A DNA stretch of 64,000 nt. It comes from Coleophoma eucalyptorum. Taxonomy: Eukaryota > Ascomycota > Leotiomycetes > Helotiales > Dermateaceae. The notes under the pieces were generated by a model that saw only the letters and a program-made list of their open reading frames with translations, was not told the DNA's origin and made no database searches. Below are positions 45,163 through 55,984 of the stretch, piece after piece. A program made the translations under genes and the position numbers. Every line of letters begins with the position of its first letter. The stretch's first letter is position 1. The stretch lies in the NCBI GenBank assembly GCA_026120035.1, contig JALRME010000008.1:1321113-1385112 (forward strand). Direction: 5' to 3'.

Positions 45163-46083
45163 TTATGCGACAGCTTTCTTCATAAAGACGGTGTCTAGTA
45201 GCCACACTTTACCATTAGGATCTTTAAACTGATAATTGCTTTTCACAAATCTCCAGACCTTATAACCGCGCCGTTCATACCAATCTTGATGTGACAACTA
45301 TTTCAAGTTAGCCCTCTCTTCTCCTCCTTCGAAAGAGGCATAATACCGCAGGTGGCTTAATCCCAAGATTAGGCCACAACTCATACCTATTTTCACTCTC
45401 ATTGGCCATGGTATCTAGTGACAATATTTTCGCACACAATGGCTCTTTGATTGCCTCCCTCTCGATAGTATCCATTGCAGCACGGCCAAGTCCACCGCCT
45501 TGAATTGCATGGGAGATATAAAACGTAGTAATACAGTAAAGACCCTTTGAAGCGTCTGCTTGATCTGGATTGGGACTCTCTGAATCCAGGGAAATATGCC
45601 CCACTGGAATAAATGATCCCAATGACGGTACCCTTGATTTACTACCCAGAGTAGCAGCTGTATCATGAATAGGCTCTGCTTCTCCTGGGTATTTCAGCAG
45701 GTGCTCTGCTAATTTGATCTCCTTTTCTGGATCCTCATCCGAAATAACCTGCCTTGATAGTTAGAACTAAACATAATCGGTATATATATCCTCAATTTCG
45801 CCCATGATTGACTATAAATCTCTGGACGCAAAAATTTGAGTAGGAATCGAATAATTCCTGGTGATGCAAACTGCATCACAATCCGTCGAAAAACAATAAC
45901 CTCACTCACTATCCATTGAAGCGCCATCTTACCCTCTCTTTGCAAAACCCTCCATTGCTCGATATAATCTTGCCTCCATCCGCATGCAATGCGGTGCTGA
46001 GTCAATCGCTCGGTATGCGCTGGTGACTCTGGGTCCCAAGCAATCAGGTTGACTTTAGCCGTTGCTGGTGTCTTTCGTGCCAT
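45163..46083 (-). CDS. GNAT-like N-acyltransferase
   Basis: Three exons, complement of 45910-46083, 45347-45748 and 45163-45297, give 236 aa; introns are 161 and 49 nt and all phases are 0. It starts MARKTPATAKVNLIAWDPES, and ERLTQHRIACGWRQDYIEQW is a block seen in a fungal GNAT-like family. GSFIPVGHISLD, YISHAIQGGGLGRAAMDTIE (the acetyl-CoA loop, QGGGLGRAAM) and the C-terminal HQDWYERRGYKVW (the GNAT YERxGY end) complete it. The 161-nt intron is long for this region and could hide a missed exon. The substrate is unknown. It lies between the regulator and the GH31 glycosidase gene, all on the minus strand. Confidence 0.8.
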
Positions 46084-46900
46084 AGCTGTTACCGCCTCGA
46101 TTATAGGCGACGGTATTTTCTGAAATTGCACAAAAGAATCGATAAATTTGAAAAGAGTAAGTGAATACAAGGATTGTTGATGGAGATCAAATTATCAAGG
46201 GGTCTTAATTACCTTCAAATACATTGGCAAGTTACTGATGGATGCCGCAATAGAACGTTGTGCTACGCACCGAGAGTATCCTTACGGATGACTAAGCGAG
46301 CTGGGCATACCATTTCGTTTCTGAATTCAGCCTATTAGTAGAAGTGGGTCATAACATTATGTACGCTGTTACGTGATCCACTGTCCACGCCCTACGAAGT
46401 ACAACTGTCGACACCCTACAAAGTACAACCTTACTGTCCACGCCCTACGAAGTACATCTTTCGACGCCCTACGAAGTACAACCGTCGACGCCCTACGAAG
46501 TACAACTGTCAACGCCCTACCAAGTACATGTTACAGATTACACGAACTACGTCACCAAATACCCCTTCTCATAGTAAGATGAAGGTTAGGATGTTTAAGC
46601 TGAGATTGCGCAGGAAGAGAGCAGCAGATAGGAGGAAAAAGGAAAAAATATTGACTTGGTGCTTTTTTGGCTACCCAAGGGAGCCGGTATCAATAAGGAG
46701 GTAGGCAACGACAAGGTCACCACCGCATTACAAGTTTGTTATGGGACACGTATCAAAAGGCTTCGATTCATTATGGGCATCGATAAATGTGCATCAATGA
46801 AAATCGTTTCTTTCTACTCTCTATACTTAGATTGTCTTTCTATTTTATCCCATTGATTGCCTTCCTACTGCGACTTTAATTTTGCGAAGATAAGATCTAG
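46084..46900. other. Intergenic region with 24-bp minisatellite
   Basis: Between the GNAT and GH31 genes. Holds the tandem array at 46381-46529; otherwise no gene. The 69-codon frame over the array simply reflects its 24-bp period. Confidence 0.5.
46381..46529. repeat. 24-bp minisatellite, six copies
   Basis: Six near-identical 24-bp units starting at 46381, 46405, 46434, 46458, 46482 and 46506, sharing the core GACGCCCTACGAAGTACAA. A 5-bp insertion (CCTTA) separates units 2 and 3. Units differ at one to four positions. Confidence 0.85.
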
Positions 46901-48988
46901 CTATAGCTTAACCAATACCGGCATATCCTCCATTGGTGCATCAACTACAACAGTTTGTCCGCCATCAAATTTTTTGACATGTTCATCCTTAACTTCCCCA
47001 ATTTTCAACAATGCCCATTTTGCTCCTTTTGGAAGATAGACTTTTCTTTCCCTAACCCCAGGTTCCATAATGGGCGCACATAAATATTTCTCCCCGAACA
47101 TATATTGATCTTCGAATTCTCTCGACCAACATACGTCGTCATCAGGGAATTCCAAGAACATAGTTCGCATAACCGGTGTCCCCTTTTCACTTGCTTCTTT
47201 CATCAAGCTCCGCGTGTAATCCCTCACTCGTTCTCGAAACTTCATGTACTTGACTAAGATGGGATAGTTGTTGTCACCAAAGCTCCAGACTTCATTATCG
47301 GCCCCACTTTGACAATCACTTCCTCCACCGTTACCGACTTTGGGCTGGATGGGCTCTCGATTCCCGTGCAATCGCATAACGGGACAGAAAGTGCCCCATT
47401 GAAACCATCGAACAAGTAACTCACGAAATGCATCATCCTTTGTGATACCGCCGTGAAAACCTCCAATATCTGTGGTCCACCACGGGATACCGGCCATACC
47501 CATATTAAGACCTGCAGCAAGCTGGTTTCTGAAACTGCTCCACGAGCTTGCGATGTCACCACTCCATACTAGTGTGGCATAACGTTGAGAGCCTGCCCAC
47601 GCACATCGAATGAGATTCAAAACGCCGTCTTGTCCTCCCAATCCCTGACCAGCCTCCAGCTGGCCCTCATAAAAAGCTTGAGCATAGTTGACTGGGTAGA
47701 TGTTTCCGATGCTAGTGGTGGTTCCCTTCCAGTATCGATAGTTGTCGTAGTCATAAACATTGTACTCTGGCTCAGCCTCATCTAGCCAAAAGCACCGTAT
47801 GCCTTTATCGAAGTAGTTCTTCTTGGCAATTTGCCATACGTACTTCCTTGCGTCTGGGTGAGTGAAATCTGCATGTATTGTATTGCCCATAAAATCCATG
47901 GCAATGTGCATTCCTTTCTCTGTTCGTATAAGGTATCCTTTTTCGTACATCTCGGAAAAATTTTCGCTGCGTTTATCAACCGTCGGCCAGATGGAGATGA
48001 GTATTTTGATGCCGAGATCATCGAGCTCCTTGATCATGGCATCAGGGTCTGGCCAGAATTGTGAGTCAAACTTCCATTCGCCTTGCAAAGGCCAATGGAA
48101 AAAGTCTATCACAATGACGTCCAAGGGTAAGTCTCTCTTCTTATACTCCCGAGCAACCGTCAATAATTCTTCCTGTGTTTGATATCGCAGTTTGCATTGC
48201 CAAAAGCCAAGGCCATATTCAGGCATCATGGGGGCATGACCAGAGACATCGGCGTACCGGTGCATGATTTCTTTAGGGGTTTCTCCTACAACAATCCAGA
48301 AGTCAAGAACAGTAGTTGCATTTGCCTCAAGACTCATTATGTTTCGACCGAAGACTGCACGACCGACGGATGGATTGTTCCAAAGAAAACCGTATCCTAG
48401 ACTGCTGACCAGGAATGGGACGCTGGCCTGGGAATTTCGTTGAGCGAGCTCGATATCCAAGCCTTTCAAGTCGAGGTACGGCTGCTGATATTGCCCCATA
48501 CCATATAGCTTCTCATACTGAGATTGCGACTCGAGGCGGTAGGTGAGATGATAGTCCGTGGCACCTGTGCCATGAGATCTGAATTCTCTTGCAGCTATTT
48601 CCAGTGCTGAAGTCTTAGGGTCGAGAACATCAACCCTGTTCCGAGTGTATTCCTCTAATATCTGCTCGCCAGTGATATTGTTCCTGATTGTCAGCTTCCC
48701 CATTGCAGTGACAAAGGCCGTAATCGCTCCATTTGTAATCGAAGCTGGTTGGATCTGCTCTGGTGGTTCAATTGCAAAAGTGAACGGGGCTCGTAGGGTC
48801 GATTGATGAGTTGGGGTGTTGATGACCGGCTTCAATTCAGGAATCTGTTGTGACAATGCCCAATTTTCTGGCGGGAAGGCTGAACTTTTCGTGCTGCGGA
48901 TGCGAAAAGCATCTGGTCCCCAAGCTTCAATCTGTAGATGCTCACCATTGTAATGGAAATTCAAAACATTGTTTTCAGAATCGAGCAT
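46901..48988 (-). CDS. Glycoside hydrolase family 31 (alpha-xylosidase/alpha-glucosidase-like)
   Basis: A single exon of 695 aa. GH31 motifs are PMMPEYGLGFWQCKLRY (about 253-269), DVIVIDFFHWP (290-300), RCFWLDEAEPEYN (398-410) with D403 as expected nucleophile, WSGDIASSW (475-483) with D478 as expected acid/base, and PWWTTDIGGFHGG. The WLDEAEPE form is closer to alpha-xylosidase-type GH31 enzymes than to secreted fungal alpha-glucosidases, which typically have WIDMNE. No signal peptide is present, so it should act in the cytosol on imported oligosaccharides. The alpha-glucoside-type permease and regulator nearby fit such a role. Substrate (alpha-xyloside or alpha-glucoside) is undecided. Confidence 0.9.
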   Translation of the reverse strand: MLDSENNVLNFHYNGEHLQIEAWGPDAFRIRSTKSSAFPPENWALSQQIPELKPVINTPTHQSTLRAPFTFAIEPPEQIQPASITNGAITAFVTAMGKLTIRNNITGEQILEEYTRNRVDVLDPKTSALEIAAREFRSHGTGATDYHLTYRLESQSQYEKLYGMGQYQQPYLDLKGLDIELAQRNSQASVPFLVSSLGYGFLWNNPSVGRAVFGRNIMSLEANATTVLDFWIVVGETPKEIMHRYADVSGHAPMMPEYGLGFWQCKLRYQTQEELLTVAREYKKRDLPLDVIVIDFFHWPLQGEWKFDSQFWPDPDAMIKELDDLGIKILISIWPTVDKRSENFSEMYEKGYLIRTEKGMHIAMDFMGNTIHADFTHPDARKYVWQIAKKNYFDKGIRCFWLDEAEPEYNVYDYDNYRYWKGTTTSIGNIYPVNYAQAFYEGQLEAGQGLGGQDGVLNLIRCAWAGSQRYATLVWSGDIASSWSSFRNQLAAGLNMGMAGIPWWTTDIGGFHGGITKDDAFRELLVRWFQWGTFCPVMRLHGNREPIQPKVGNGGGSDCQSGADNEVWSFGDNNYPILVKYMKFRERVRDYTRSLMKEASEKGTPVMRTMFLEFPDDDVCWSREFEDQYMFGEKYLCAPIMEPGVRERKVYLPKGAKWALLKIGEVKDEHVKKFDGGQTVVVDAPMEDMPVLVKL

Positions 48989-49995
48989 ATTGAAGTCGCG
49001 AGATCAGCTTTGAGAGAAAAACGATAAATAAATTGCTAAGAATGATATTTTCCTTCTGATGCCGTTCTTGATAAGTTTTCTTTCTCGAACCTCTTTATCT
49101 CCAGATGTTCCCCGCGTTTAGAAACTACATAAAAAGTAGCATGACTTGTGTTGCCCCTCCTCCATTGCCCCACATTGCGTTACTGTTGCTCCCAATATAG
49201 TAGGCGGCCCGATTGCCATCTTGGGCTTAACCTGATATCCTCGCCAAGATTTTGTCCTGTCTATGCACGTATCTACGCGATTAAGAAAAACTTGCCAAGA
49301 TACCGTAGTACCAATGGCAGTTCGCAATGTCTAAACTTTCACGGCTGGTATTCTCGATAGGGAAGAATCTAGATCTATAATTAGATTTAGATTGGTGCTT
49401 ATCATGTTACAAAGTTACAAAGTAGTGAAGTTGCAGGTCGTTTATTTTAATTTTACGGCCGCTTGCTTAATGTCGGAATGTCACAACAGGTCAATCACGA
49501 GACCTAGTCACATATCACCTACAGTATTCTTCGCGAGAGAGGTACTTATACCTATCTGCCCCACACTCTCTTCAATCAACATCTATTATATGACTTCTGA
49601 AAGCAAATCACCTGTTTGACCTACCAGTCAGATCCTACGTTACCTAACGTAAACCAACAATAATAACTCTAACCCTAATTTATTATTGCGATAGGTTGTA
49701 AGCTGGGCAAGTGCATCGCATAAATAAAGGTATGATTAACATCTGTTTCGATTTCAATCAAAGTCCAACAGGCAGTCATTCGTGAAGCTACTATTGAAAA
49801 GCATTTTTCCGTAACTGCAGATTATAGTAGAGTAATTTAGCTTAACTAGTTAAATGCAAAGGTTATAACTTAGGAATGTGCACATAAACTCATGTAACCA
49901 TCACTTCAAGTACCAACGAAAACATAACCCGCAAACTACAAAATTGCCATTTCAAATTCGTGAGAAAGAAACCTTGACACAAAGGGCTGCAGCTC
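48989..49995. other. Intergenic region
   Basis: GH31 promoter and 3' flank of secreted-protein copy A. The last ~60 bp (from about 49935) align with sequence near 57480, marking one edge of the duplicated module. No other feature seen. Confidence 0.5.
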
Positions 49996-50584
49996 TTAGA
50001 TGCACTTCCACGCATTGACGCCAACACAGCCCAATCCCTCCCAGCATGTCCATGGCGGCGTGCCAGTTACAGCACAATCGATAAACTAACACCTCATTAG
50101 TATTCCATGAGTTCCCAACTTCCGGCCAAGTCAGTCAAATCGAAGTAAGCGCACTTACATCATCACCACACTTCCAAGCTGCATTTAGTGAAATACAGTT
50201 GATAAAGCTCCAAACTCGCGATCCAAACTTGAGAATGATCTTGGCCCACTGAATAGCAACTCTCCACTTGGAAATACGCTTTTGGAGAGGCTGGTCAATA
50301 TCGATCTCCTGACCCTCGGCATCGAAAATTGTGACTGTGCAAGTTTTAGGTCAGTGGTGATTTATTGGGCAATCAAAATTCCACAAACCGCCTTTGTCAG
50401 TCTCCAAGAGCAAGCCTTCATAGACACCATTGTCCCAGAATTCAATTTTGTGGGTACCATTAGGGTAGGTGGTTGCTTTGAGGCCGTCGGCAGCTCTATC
50501 GACAAGGCCATAATCTCTGGCGTCGGCGGACAGAGCTTGGGCAAGAGCAACGAAAGCTAAGAAAAATGCAATGATGAGCTTCAT
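49996..50584 (-). CDS. Small secreted protein, copy A
   Basis: Three exons, complement of 50389-50584, 50159-50334 and 49996-50085, give 153 aa; introns are 54 and 73 nt. A clear signal peptide, MKLIIAFFLAFVALAQALS, is followed by a short acidic region, then FPNGTHKI-like YPNGTHKIEFWDNGVYEG, VTIFDAEGQEIDID, SRVWSFINCISLNA and a cysteine-containing tail (FIDCAVTGTPPWTC, then GLGCVG and KCI). There are six cysteines in the mature part. I do not recognise the family. Size, signal peptide and cysteines fit a candidate effector-like protein. An upstream ATATAAATAC box near 50690 is shared with copy B. Confidence 0.82.
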
Positions 50585-51903
50585 AATGTTTGTGTGAAAT
50601 TGTTTGCTGTGGAGTTTTGTATAAGTGAGAGAAGTTACTGAATCTATTTCGATGCTGAGAAATATCAGAATAGAGAGAACAACCGAGTATTTATATTCAT
50701 ATCAAAAGCTTCCGCCTGAACTCCCTTATCAATTCGCAGCTCCATAGTTCTACTATTCCAAGCCACTTAGCAGTCTTCATGCTCTGATCCAGAGACTATC
50801 TCATTCTTTGACCTACAGTACTCCTTCACTGGGGAACGAGATACAGATGTTCTATGTTTAGCGAAAGGGCTGAATCGTACCAAAGATCGAGCAAGGAATG
50901 ACCAGTGGTCTTCATCCAGCGATTCTTTGCTTGGCAGGAAGCAGTTGCGCTGTTGCCTATTTATGTTGCTGCAAAGGCTGCAGGTAGGGCAGAAACAAGC
51001 AAGCAATTGAGTTCATCCGTAAGGTGAAACGTGGTAATCATATAATATATAAAAAGCACTTGGCAATGCAAGGTCGCTTATCTTCAAGATATCAGTTATT
51101 AGAATTCTATCGTATCTAGTTTAGTGAAAGTCATTGTCGTAGTTGCCTAATTGAGGGATTGTGGTCGTGCATTGGCTTCGGGGATACAAAGGTACGAAAA
51201 TAGTAAAATCGCATTCTTTTGAACGGGAGGGGGTGATATCGCATGGTCCGTGCACTCCACCACTGCCACCTTGGTACCACACTGATTTCAAATACTTTTA
51301 GAGGCACCATTAAGCTAGCCATAATAGATTTAGGTGGATTGGTGTGGGGTAATGGGGTCATTGATCACGGTTTAGATGTCCAAGGAATTCTGTCAGCAAG
51401 CTGTCCAACTTGCAGCGTGCAAGGCAAGGCACCCCTTGATGAAGAGATTTTCGACAGGAAGTACCTGGTCTGGAAGGTAAAAGTCGGAACGAAAGTGGCC
51501 AAGGGAAGTGGTTAGGACGATACTGATGGCTTGTACACCGGAGAATAAGAAGTGGTCTCGAGCTTATTCACATTGAGTCGTTAACAATTGGCGAATGATG
51601 GTAATCTCAGTCAGGGCACCACGGAAGTCGACTTTTCAGTTGAGATAATTTTATTCTACGCTAGGATTTTCGAAACGCTTATGGATAGAATGCTGCTGGT
51701 TCTCAATGAACAAGTTATTGTTCGCAAGTCTAACTAAGGAATACAAGAAGTTCAAGGTATGTTCAAACTCTGGGGGCCTCTTTTACAGATATAATTAAAT
51801 GCTCAAAAGAGCATCCTGCACAGTTTTAGTGTCGGAGTGTGGTATTTAGGGCACCTACAATCTTCTCTACCAGATACCAACCCCGTAGTATTTATCGTTC
51901 AGC
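50585..51903. other. Module A intergenic region
   Basis: Between secreted-protein copy A and transporter relic A. Several segments align with the equivalent region of module B: 51101-51147 with 58685-58726, and 51238-51340 with 58890-58975. No gene recognised. Confidence 0.6.
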
Positions 51904-53716
51904 CTATAAAGTAATCTCCTCAGCCAGGAACTTGGCCTCTTTGAACTTCCTCGCCGAAACCCGTTTCTCAAAGAGTTGGTCTAGCTCTGCAAATGTCCTG
52001 TCCTTTGTCTCTGGAAGGGCGAAGTAGAAGTATACCAAGCCCAAGAAGCAAAGAACCCCCAGAAAAAGCCGGATTTTGCACCCCAATTCCAGGCCGTAGA
52101 GCTAGTCTCATATGTCGCCAGAATACTTGCACCGACATTGATAATCGAGTAGATGAAGCGGCCGATAGCAAGCGTTTTGCTTCGAAGAAGAGTCGATGGA
52201 ATTTCCGTACCAAGCGCGAAAACGAGAGGGATGTTTCCAACATAACAAACAAATCCATTAAGGACAAGGAGAGATGCAACTCCCCAGGATAATTTGCTTT
52301 TGATTAGACCTTGGGGAACACCAAGCCCACCCAGGATGAAGTAAATAATGGTGAGCACAATAAGACTCCAGATAAAGATTGTTCGCCGCCCAAAATGGGG
52401 CAATACGAACCACTATACGATGAGTTCCAGTAAATAACAAGGCTATTTTACTTGAGGCGAGAATAACATACCAGAACTATGGTTCCTGCCAGGCTAAGCA
52501 TATAGACTATAATTGACATATTATAAGACCAATCATCTGCTAACCCAGCTTGTTCAAAGAAGAAGGTCGCGAAGGAGCGTAAAGTTGAACCACCAATGAT
52601 CTGCGAACAGTATAAGGCGGTAACAAGCACCGTGCAGTGTAAATCAGTCCCTTTAAAGCAGGCCATCCAAGTAGTACTAGAGTTGATCAGACGTTCATGT
52701 TCCGTCGTAAGGACCATTAGAGAAACAGTTTTGTCAGCATTGAAATTGCCAGATCCTTTAGTTGTTAGCCGCAGAAGAGATTTCTTCGCTTCGTCAAGCT
52801 GATGATGACGTACGAGCCACCAAGGTGACTCTGGAGCAAAGAGCAATATGATAATTGCGGGGATAGGCCAGATCCATCTGTCCATATGTTAGTTTAGCAC
52901 TAGCCTTGTTTAGTATATCAGGTACCTACTGGACTGCAAAGGGAATACGATATGCCCAAGGAGCATCCAGGTCGAGACAAGCGCGAAATACGACAGTGCA
53001 TAAGGTTTGTCCAATAACCTAGGAGTTATTAGCTGTCCGTATAAGGCCATACGTAAAATTGGTCAAAACGTCATCAATCACTTATCCACATCTGGCTAAC
53101 AAACGTCGTCAAAAATGGTCGCAAACACATTGGTGCAACCTCTGCAGCATACGCAAGAATAGTAACTTCTAACACACCGAGCGGTATACCTGTAAACGCG
53201 GTGAGCTTTGATACTAGCAACATTATTGATTCTGCATTGACGGCTCACTTATTAGAAAGTTTGAAACTAATAATACCGGCAGGTTGGGCATAAAAAACTG
53301 CATGAAAATAACTGGGAGAATGACGAGCATAGTGAGCATCAATGTTTTGCGGAAGCCGAAACGATCAGTAAAGTAGCCAGCGAAATACAGGCCTATTAGA
53401 GCCCCAGGAGCCCCAGCATTGCTAATTCCTGATTGCCATGGGGCAGAAATTGCGTAGCCGTCCGCCTTCAAAGTTCCGAATGTCTTTTGGAAGGCTGGTT
53501 GCGAAAAACAGTTTGATATAGTGTGGAAGTCATAGCCATCCATGATACAAATCATAGACAATGCTAGACTCCATGCGACAGCTTTAGGGAAGACTTTAAT
53601 AGCTTGGGAAATGGTGAGCTCATGCTCCCAGCTGTTGCTTCCTCGGCATCCGCTAGGAGCTGTGCTTGTGAAAAATGAGCTTCTGTCGGCTTCTTAAGCT
53701 CCTTGCATGTATCCAT
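51904..53716 (-). pseudogene. MFS sugar-type transporter, copy A (broken)
   Basis: Homologue of the gene at 59719-61814. The sugar-porter landmarks are present: IMDGYDFHTISNCF, GYFTDRFGFRKTLM, APESPWWLVRHHQLDEA, LPHFGRRTIFIW, LGTEIPSTLLRSKTLAIGRF and LPETKDRTFAELDQLFEKR. Three lesions are visible against copy B. One base is missing near 53625-53640, just before ELTISQAIKVFPKAVAW. The donor after MW at 53085 reads ATAAGT instead of GTAAGT. One base is missing near 52055, after SGFFW. The start at 53716 is conserved. A sequencing error could mimic one lesion but hardly three, so I call a pseudogene. Confidence 0.8.
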
Positions 53717-54729
53717 AATGTAGGTTATGAGTCAAAACCGGTGTTCGAGGCTTTCCAAACGTGCTCTGTGATAAAAAGTTGCCTGTTGTCCGAAGTCAAT
53801 TTTCCATCATCACGATGGCTTTGAAAGCAGGTCTTATACTTTCTATTCACGCCCAAGGCTTTTCTCGTTATAATTTTACTCTGAATCAGTCGTGGCTCAT
53901 TTGTAGGCGTGATATTATTCTACTCGGTGATTGGGTATGTTGTGAATCTCTCAGTTCTGATGATGATTAGGGTATATATGCATTTCACTGAATGAATCGG
54001 ACCACGCGACCCTAATCCGGTTCTAGCGACCGCTATATAAAACTGAGATTGGTGTGTTCAAGCTCCTAAGGGCCTCCACTTGTAGCGAACCACTACTAAT
54101 TCGGAACAAGGTGATGCTAATAGAGAACGTGTTCTGACTTTTCTGAAATTTTGCCGACGTCGCTTATAGTGAGTCCATTTTTTTCGTGGGGCGTGGTCAG
54201 TTCCTGGCTGAAAACACGGCAGATAAGCATTACCATGCTGATTTATGTTATCTCTTTCAAAGCCATATTCGGAAACCGTATGAGTAAGGAGGCAGTTGCT
54301 AACTAGAGACATAAGTGTAAGGCGTGCTTGAAATTCTCAAACTTTTTTGAATCAGCTTAATTTCCGTCGCATCCCACGTGGAAACCTTTTTTCCTAGTCA
54401 CGACTTCTCCTCGTCCAAGGAGATATTTATCTGAGGACTTTGCAGCTTCTACAACGGCCCTAAATGTTCAAAATTCGATAAACTTCCTCCTTTCCGCTAT
54501 CAAAATTCTCTACTGAACCTTTCATGAACCACATTTCTGTAAGCAACCCAGCTTCAATTTGAAGTTGATCTGACCTGAACTAGTGCCATAGCTCAGGAAA
54601 TTTTACTGGACGAGGAATCTTTACTCCGAATATCCCGACTGCAACTTGTTTAGCATCAGACATAGATCGGATAATTATTGACCATCAAGACGCGGCTCAT
54701 ACTTCACTGCCCTAACTATCACCATCATC
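53717..54729. other. Intergenic region
   Basis: Divergent promoter region of transporter relic A and the nucleotidase gene. Contains TCGCTTATAGTGAGTCC near 54163, similar to repeats at 62158 and 62200. Otherwise nothing recognised. Confidence 0.4.
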
Positions 54730-55776
54730 ATGGCTCTCTATGTACAAGAGCGGCAGCTTGCCGAACTAGCAGTCTTACGAGCTTCAATAGTGACGAAACA
54801 GATTCAATCAACCGTTAGCGAAATCTCTAAATACGACAATTCGCCAGTCACCATTGCTGACTTCGCAGCCCAGGGACTTCTCATTAAAGCCCTTCACGAT
54901 GCCTTTCCAGACGACAACTTCTTAGGAGAGGAAGATGCGGCTACTCTAAGAAGCAATGAGGCACTCAGTAGTAAAGTCTACGACCTGATATTGTCCGCAA
55001 CGGACGTGGCAGGAATTACTTTACCCAAACCGGAATCTATCGAAGAAATGTTGGATTTGATAGACCTTGGCGGACGTGGAACAGGAAGCAATCATGGGCG
55101 GTTTTGGGTCATGGATCCTATTGATGGGACTGCAGCCTTCTTGAAAGGCCAACAATACGCTGTTTCTTTGGCTCTTATCAATAACGGAAAAGAAGTCGTC
55201 GGCATATTAGGTTTCCCAAACATCAATGCTAAAATGACTAAAATTTCAGAGGAAAATACTGACACGAATGGCTTTGGTATTATGCTTACAGCCGTCCGAG
55301 GCCATGGTTCGACCATTCGGACCATGGCTCTAAGCGGCTTAGGGAATGCTCTTCCTCTCGACATTCTGACGGCCTCCAGCTTGAACAAGCTGCACATTGT
55401 AGATTGCGCTGCAAGTACAACCTGCCGCCATGATGTGATTGCTCAACTCGCAGACAAGTTTAAAGTTGACTTCCCTAATACGGAAGTGTGGTCTTCGCAT
55501 ATTCGCTACGCGGCTCTGATTGTGGGTGGCGGCGACGTGCAGTTTCTCGTGCCTGCAAGCCCTGCATATAATATGTGTACCTGGGACCATGCAGGTGCGC
55601 AGCTAATATTTACTGAGCTCGGCGGAAAGATTACGGATCTAAATGGGGAAGAAATATATTTCAGCGTGGGGAGGGATCTCAATCAGAATAGGGGATTAAT
55701 TGCAGCTAGGGGGGATATTCATCACATTATCCTTGAGGAGATGAAGAAAATTCTAGGGGAGTGTAAGAAAACTTAA
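54730..55776 (+). CDS. 3'(2'),5'-bisphosphate nucleotidase-like (inositol monophosphatase superfamily)
   Basis: A single exon of 348 aa. Metal-binding landmarks are PVTIADFAAQ, FLGEEDA (Glu and Asp at about 67-69), WVMDPIDGTAAFLKGQQYAV (DPIDGT at 129-134) and TWDHAGAQLIFTELGG (285-289), in the order of Hal2/Met22-type enzymes. These dephosphorylate 3'-phosphoadenosine 5'-phosphate in sulfate assimilation and are lithium/sodium sensitive. The residues after DPIDGT read AAFL where Hal2-type proteins usually have KGFL, so this may be a divergent paralogue. No targeting signal seen. It lies between the two duplicated modules and shows no copy of its own. Confidence 0.87.
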   Translation: MALYVQERQLAELAVLRASIVTKQIQSTVSEISKYDNSPVTIADFAAQGLLIKALHDAFPDDNFLGEEDAATLRSNEALSSKVYDLILSATDVAGITLPKPESIEEMLDLIDLGGRGTGSNHGRFWVMDPIDGTAAFLKGQQYAVSLALINNGKEVVGILGFPNINAKMTKISEENTDTNGFGIMLTAVRGHGSTIRTMALSGLGNALPLDILTASSLNKLHIVDCAASTTCRHDVIAQLADKFKVDFPNTEVWSSHIRYAALIVGGGDVQFLVPASPAYNMCTWDHAGAQLIFTELGGKITDLNGEEIYFSVGRDLNQNRGLIAARGDIHHIILEEMKKILGECKKT

Positions 55777-55984
55777 ATCTTTCTCCTTCAGTTTTGAATT
55801 CGAATACAGCGACTAATACTATAAATAGCGATGTGAATAACGTACCGAGAATTTCTAATTCTTGATGTGAAATATTACACCCTGATTAGGCTTTGTTCAG
55901 AAAAGCAATATGGCGTAGAGGCAAGACTTTTTAACGCGACAAGGATAGTCTTAACAAAAACTAAATTATCTCCAAGATAGCTAA

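Noticed and set aside
46373..46582. 69-codon frame as a repeat protein
   Set aside because: It exists only because the 24-bp minisatellite is a multiple of three; sequence on either side is not coding.
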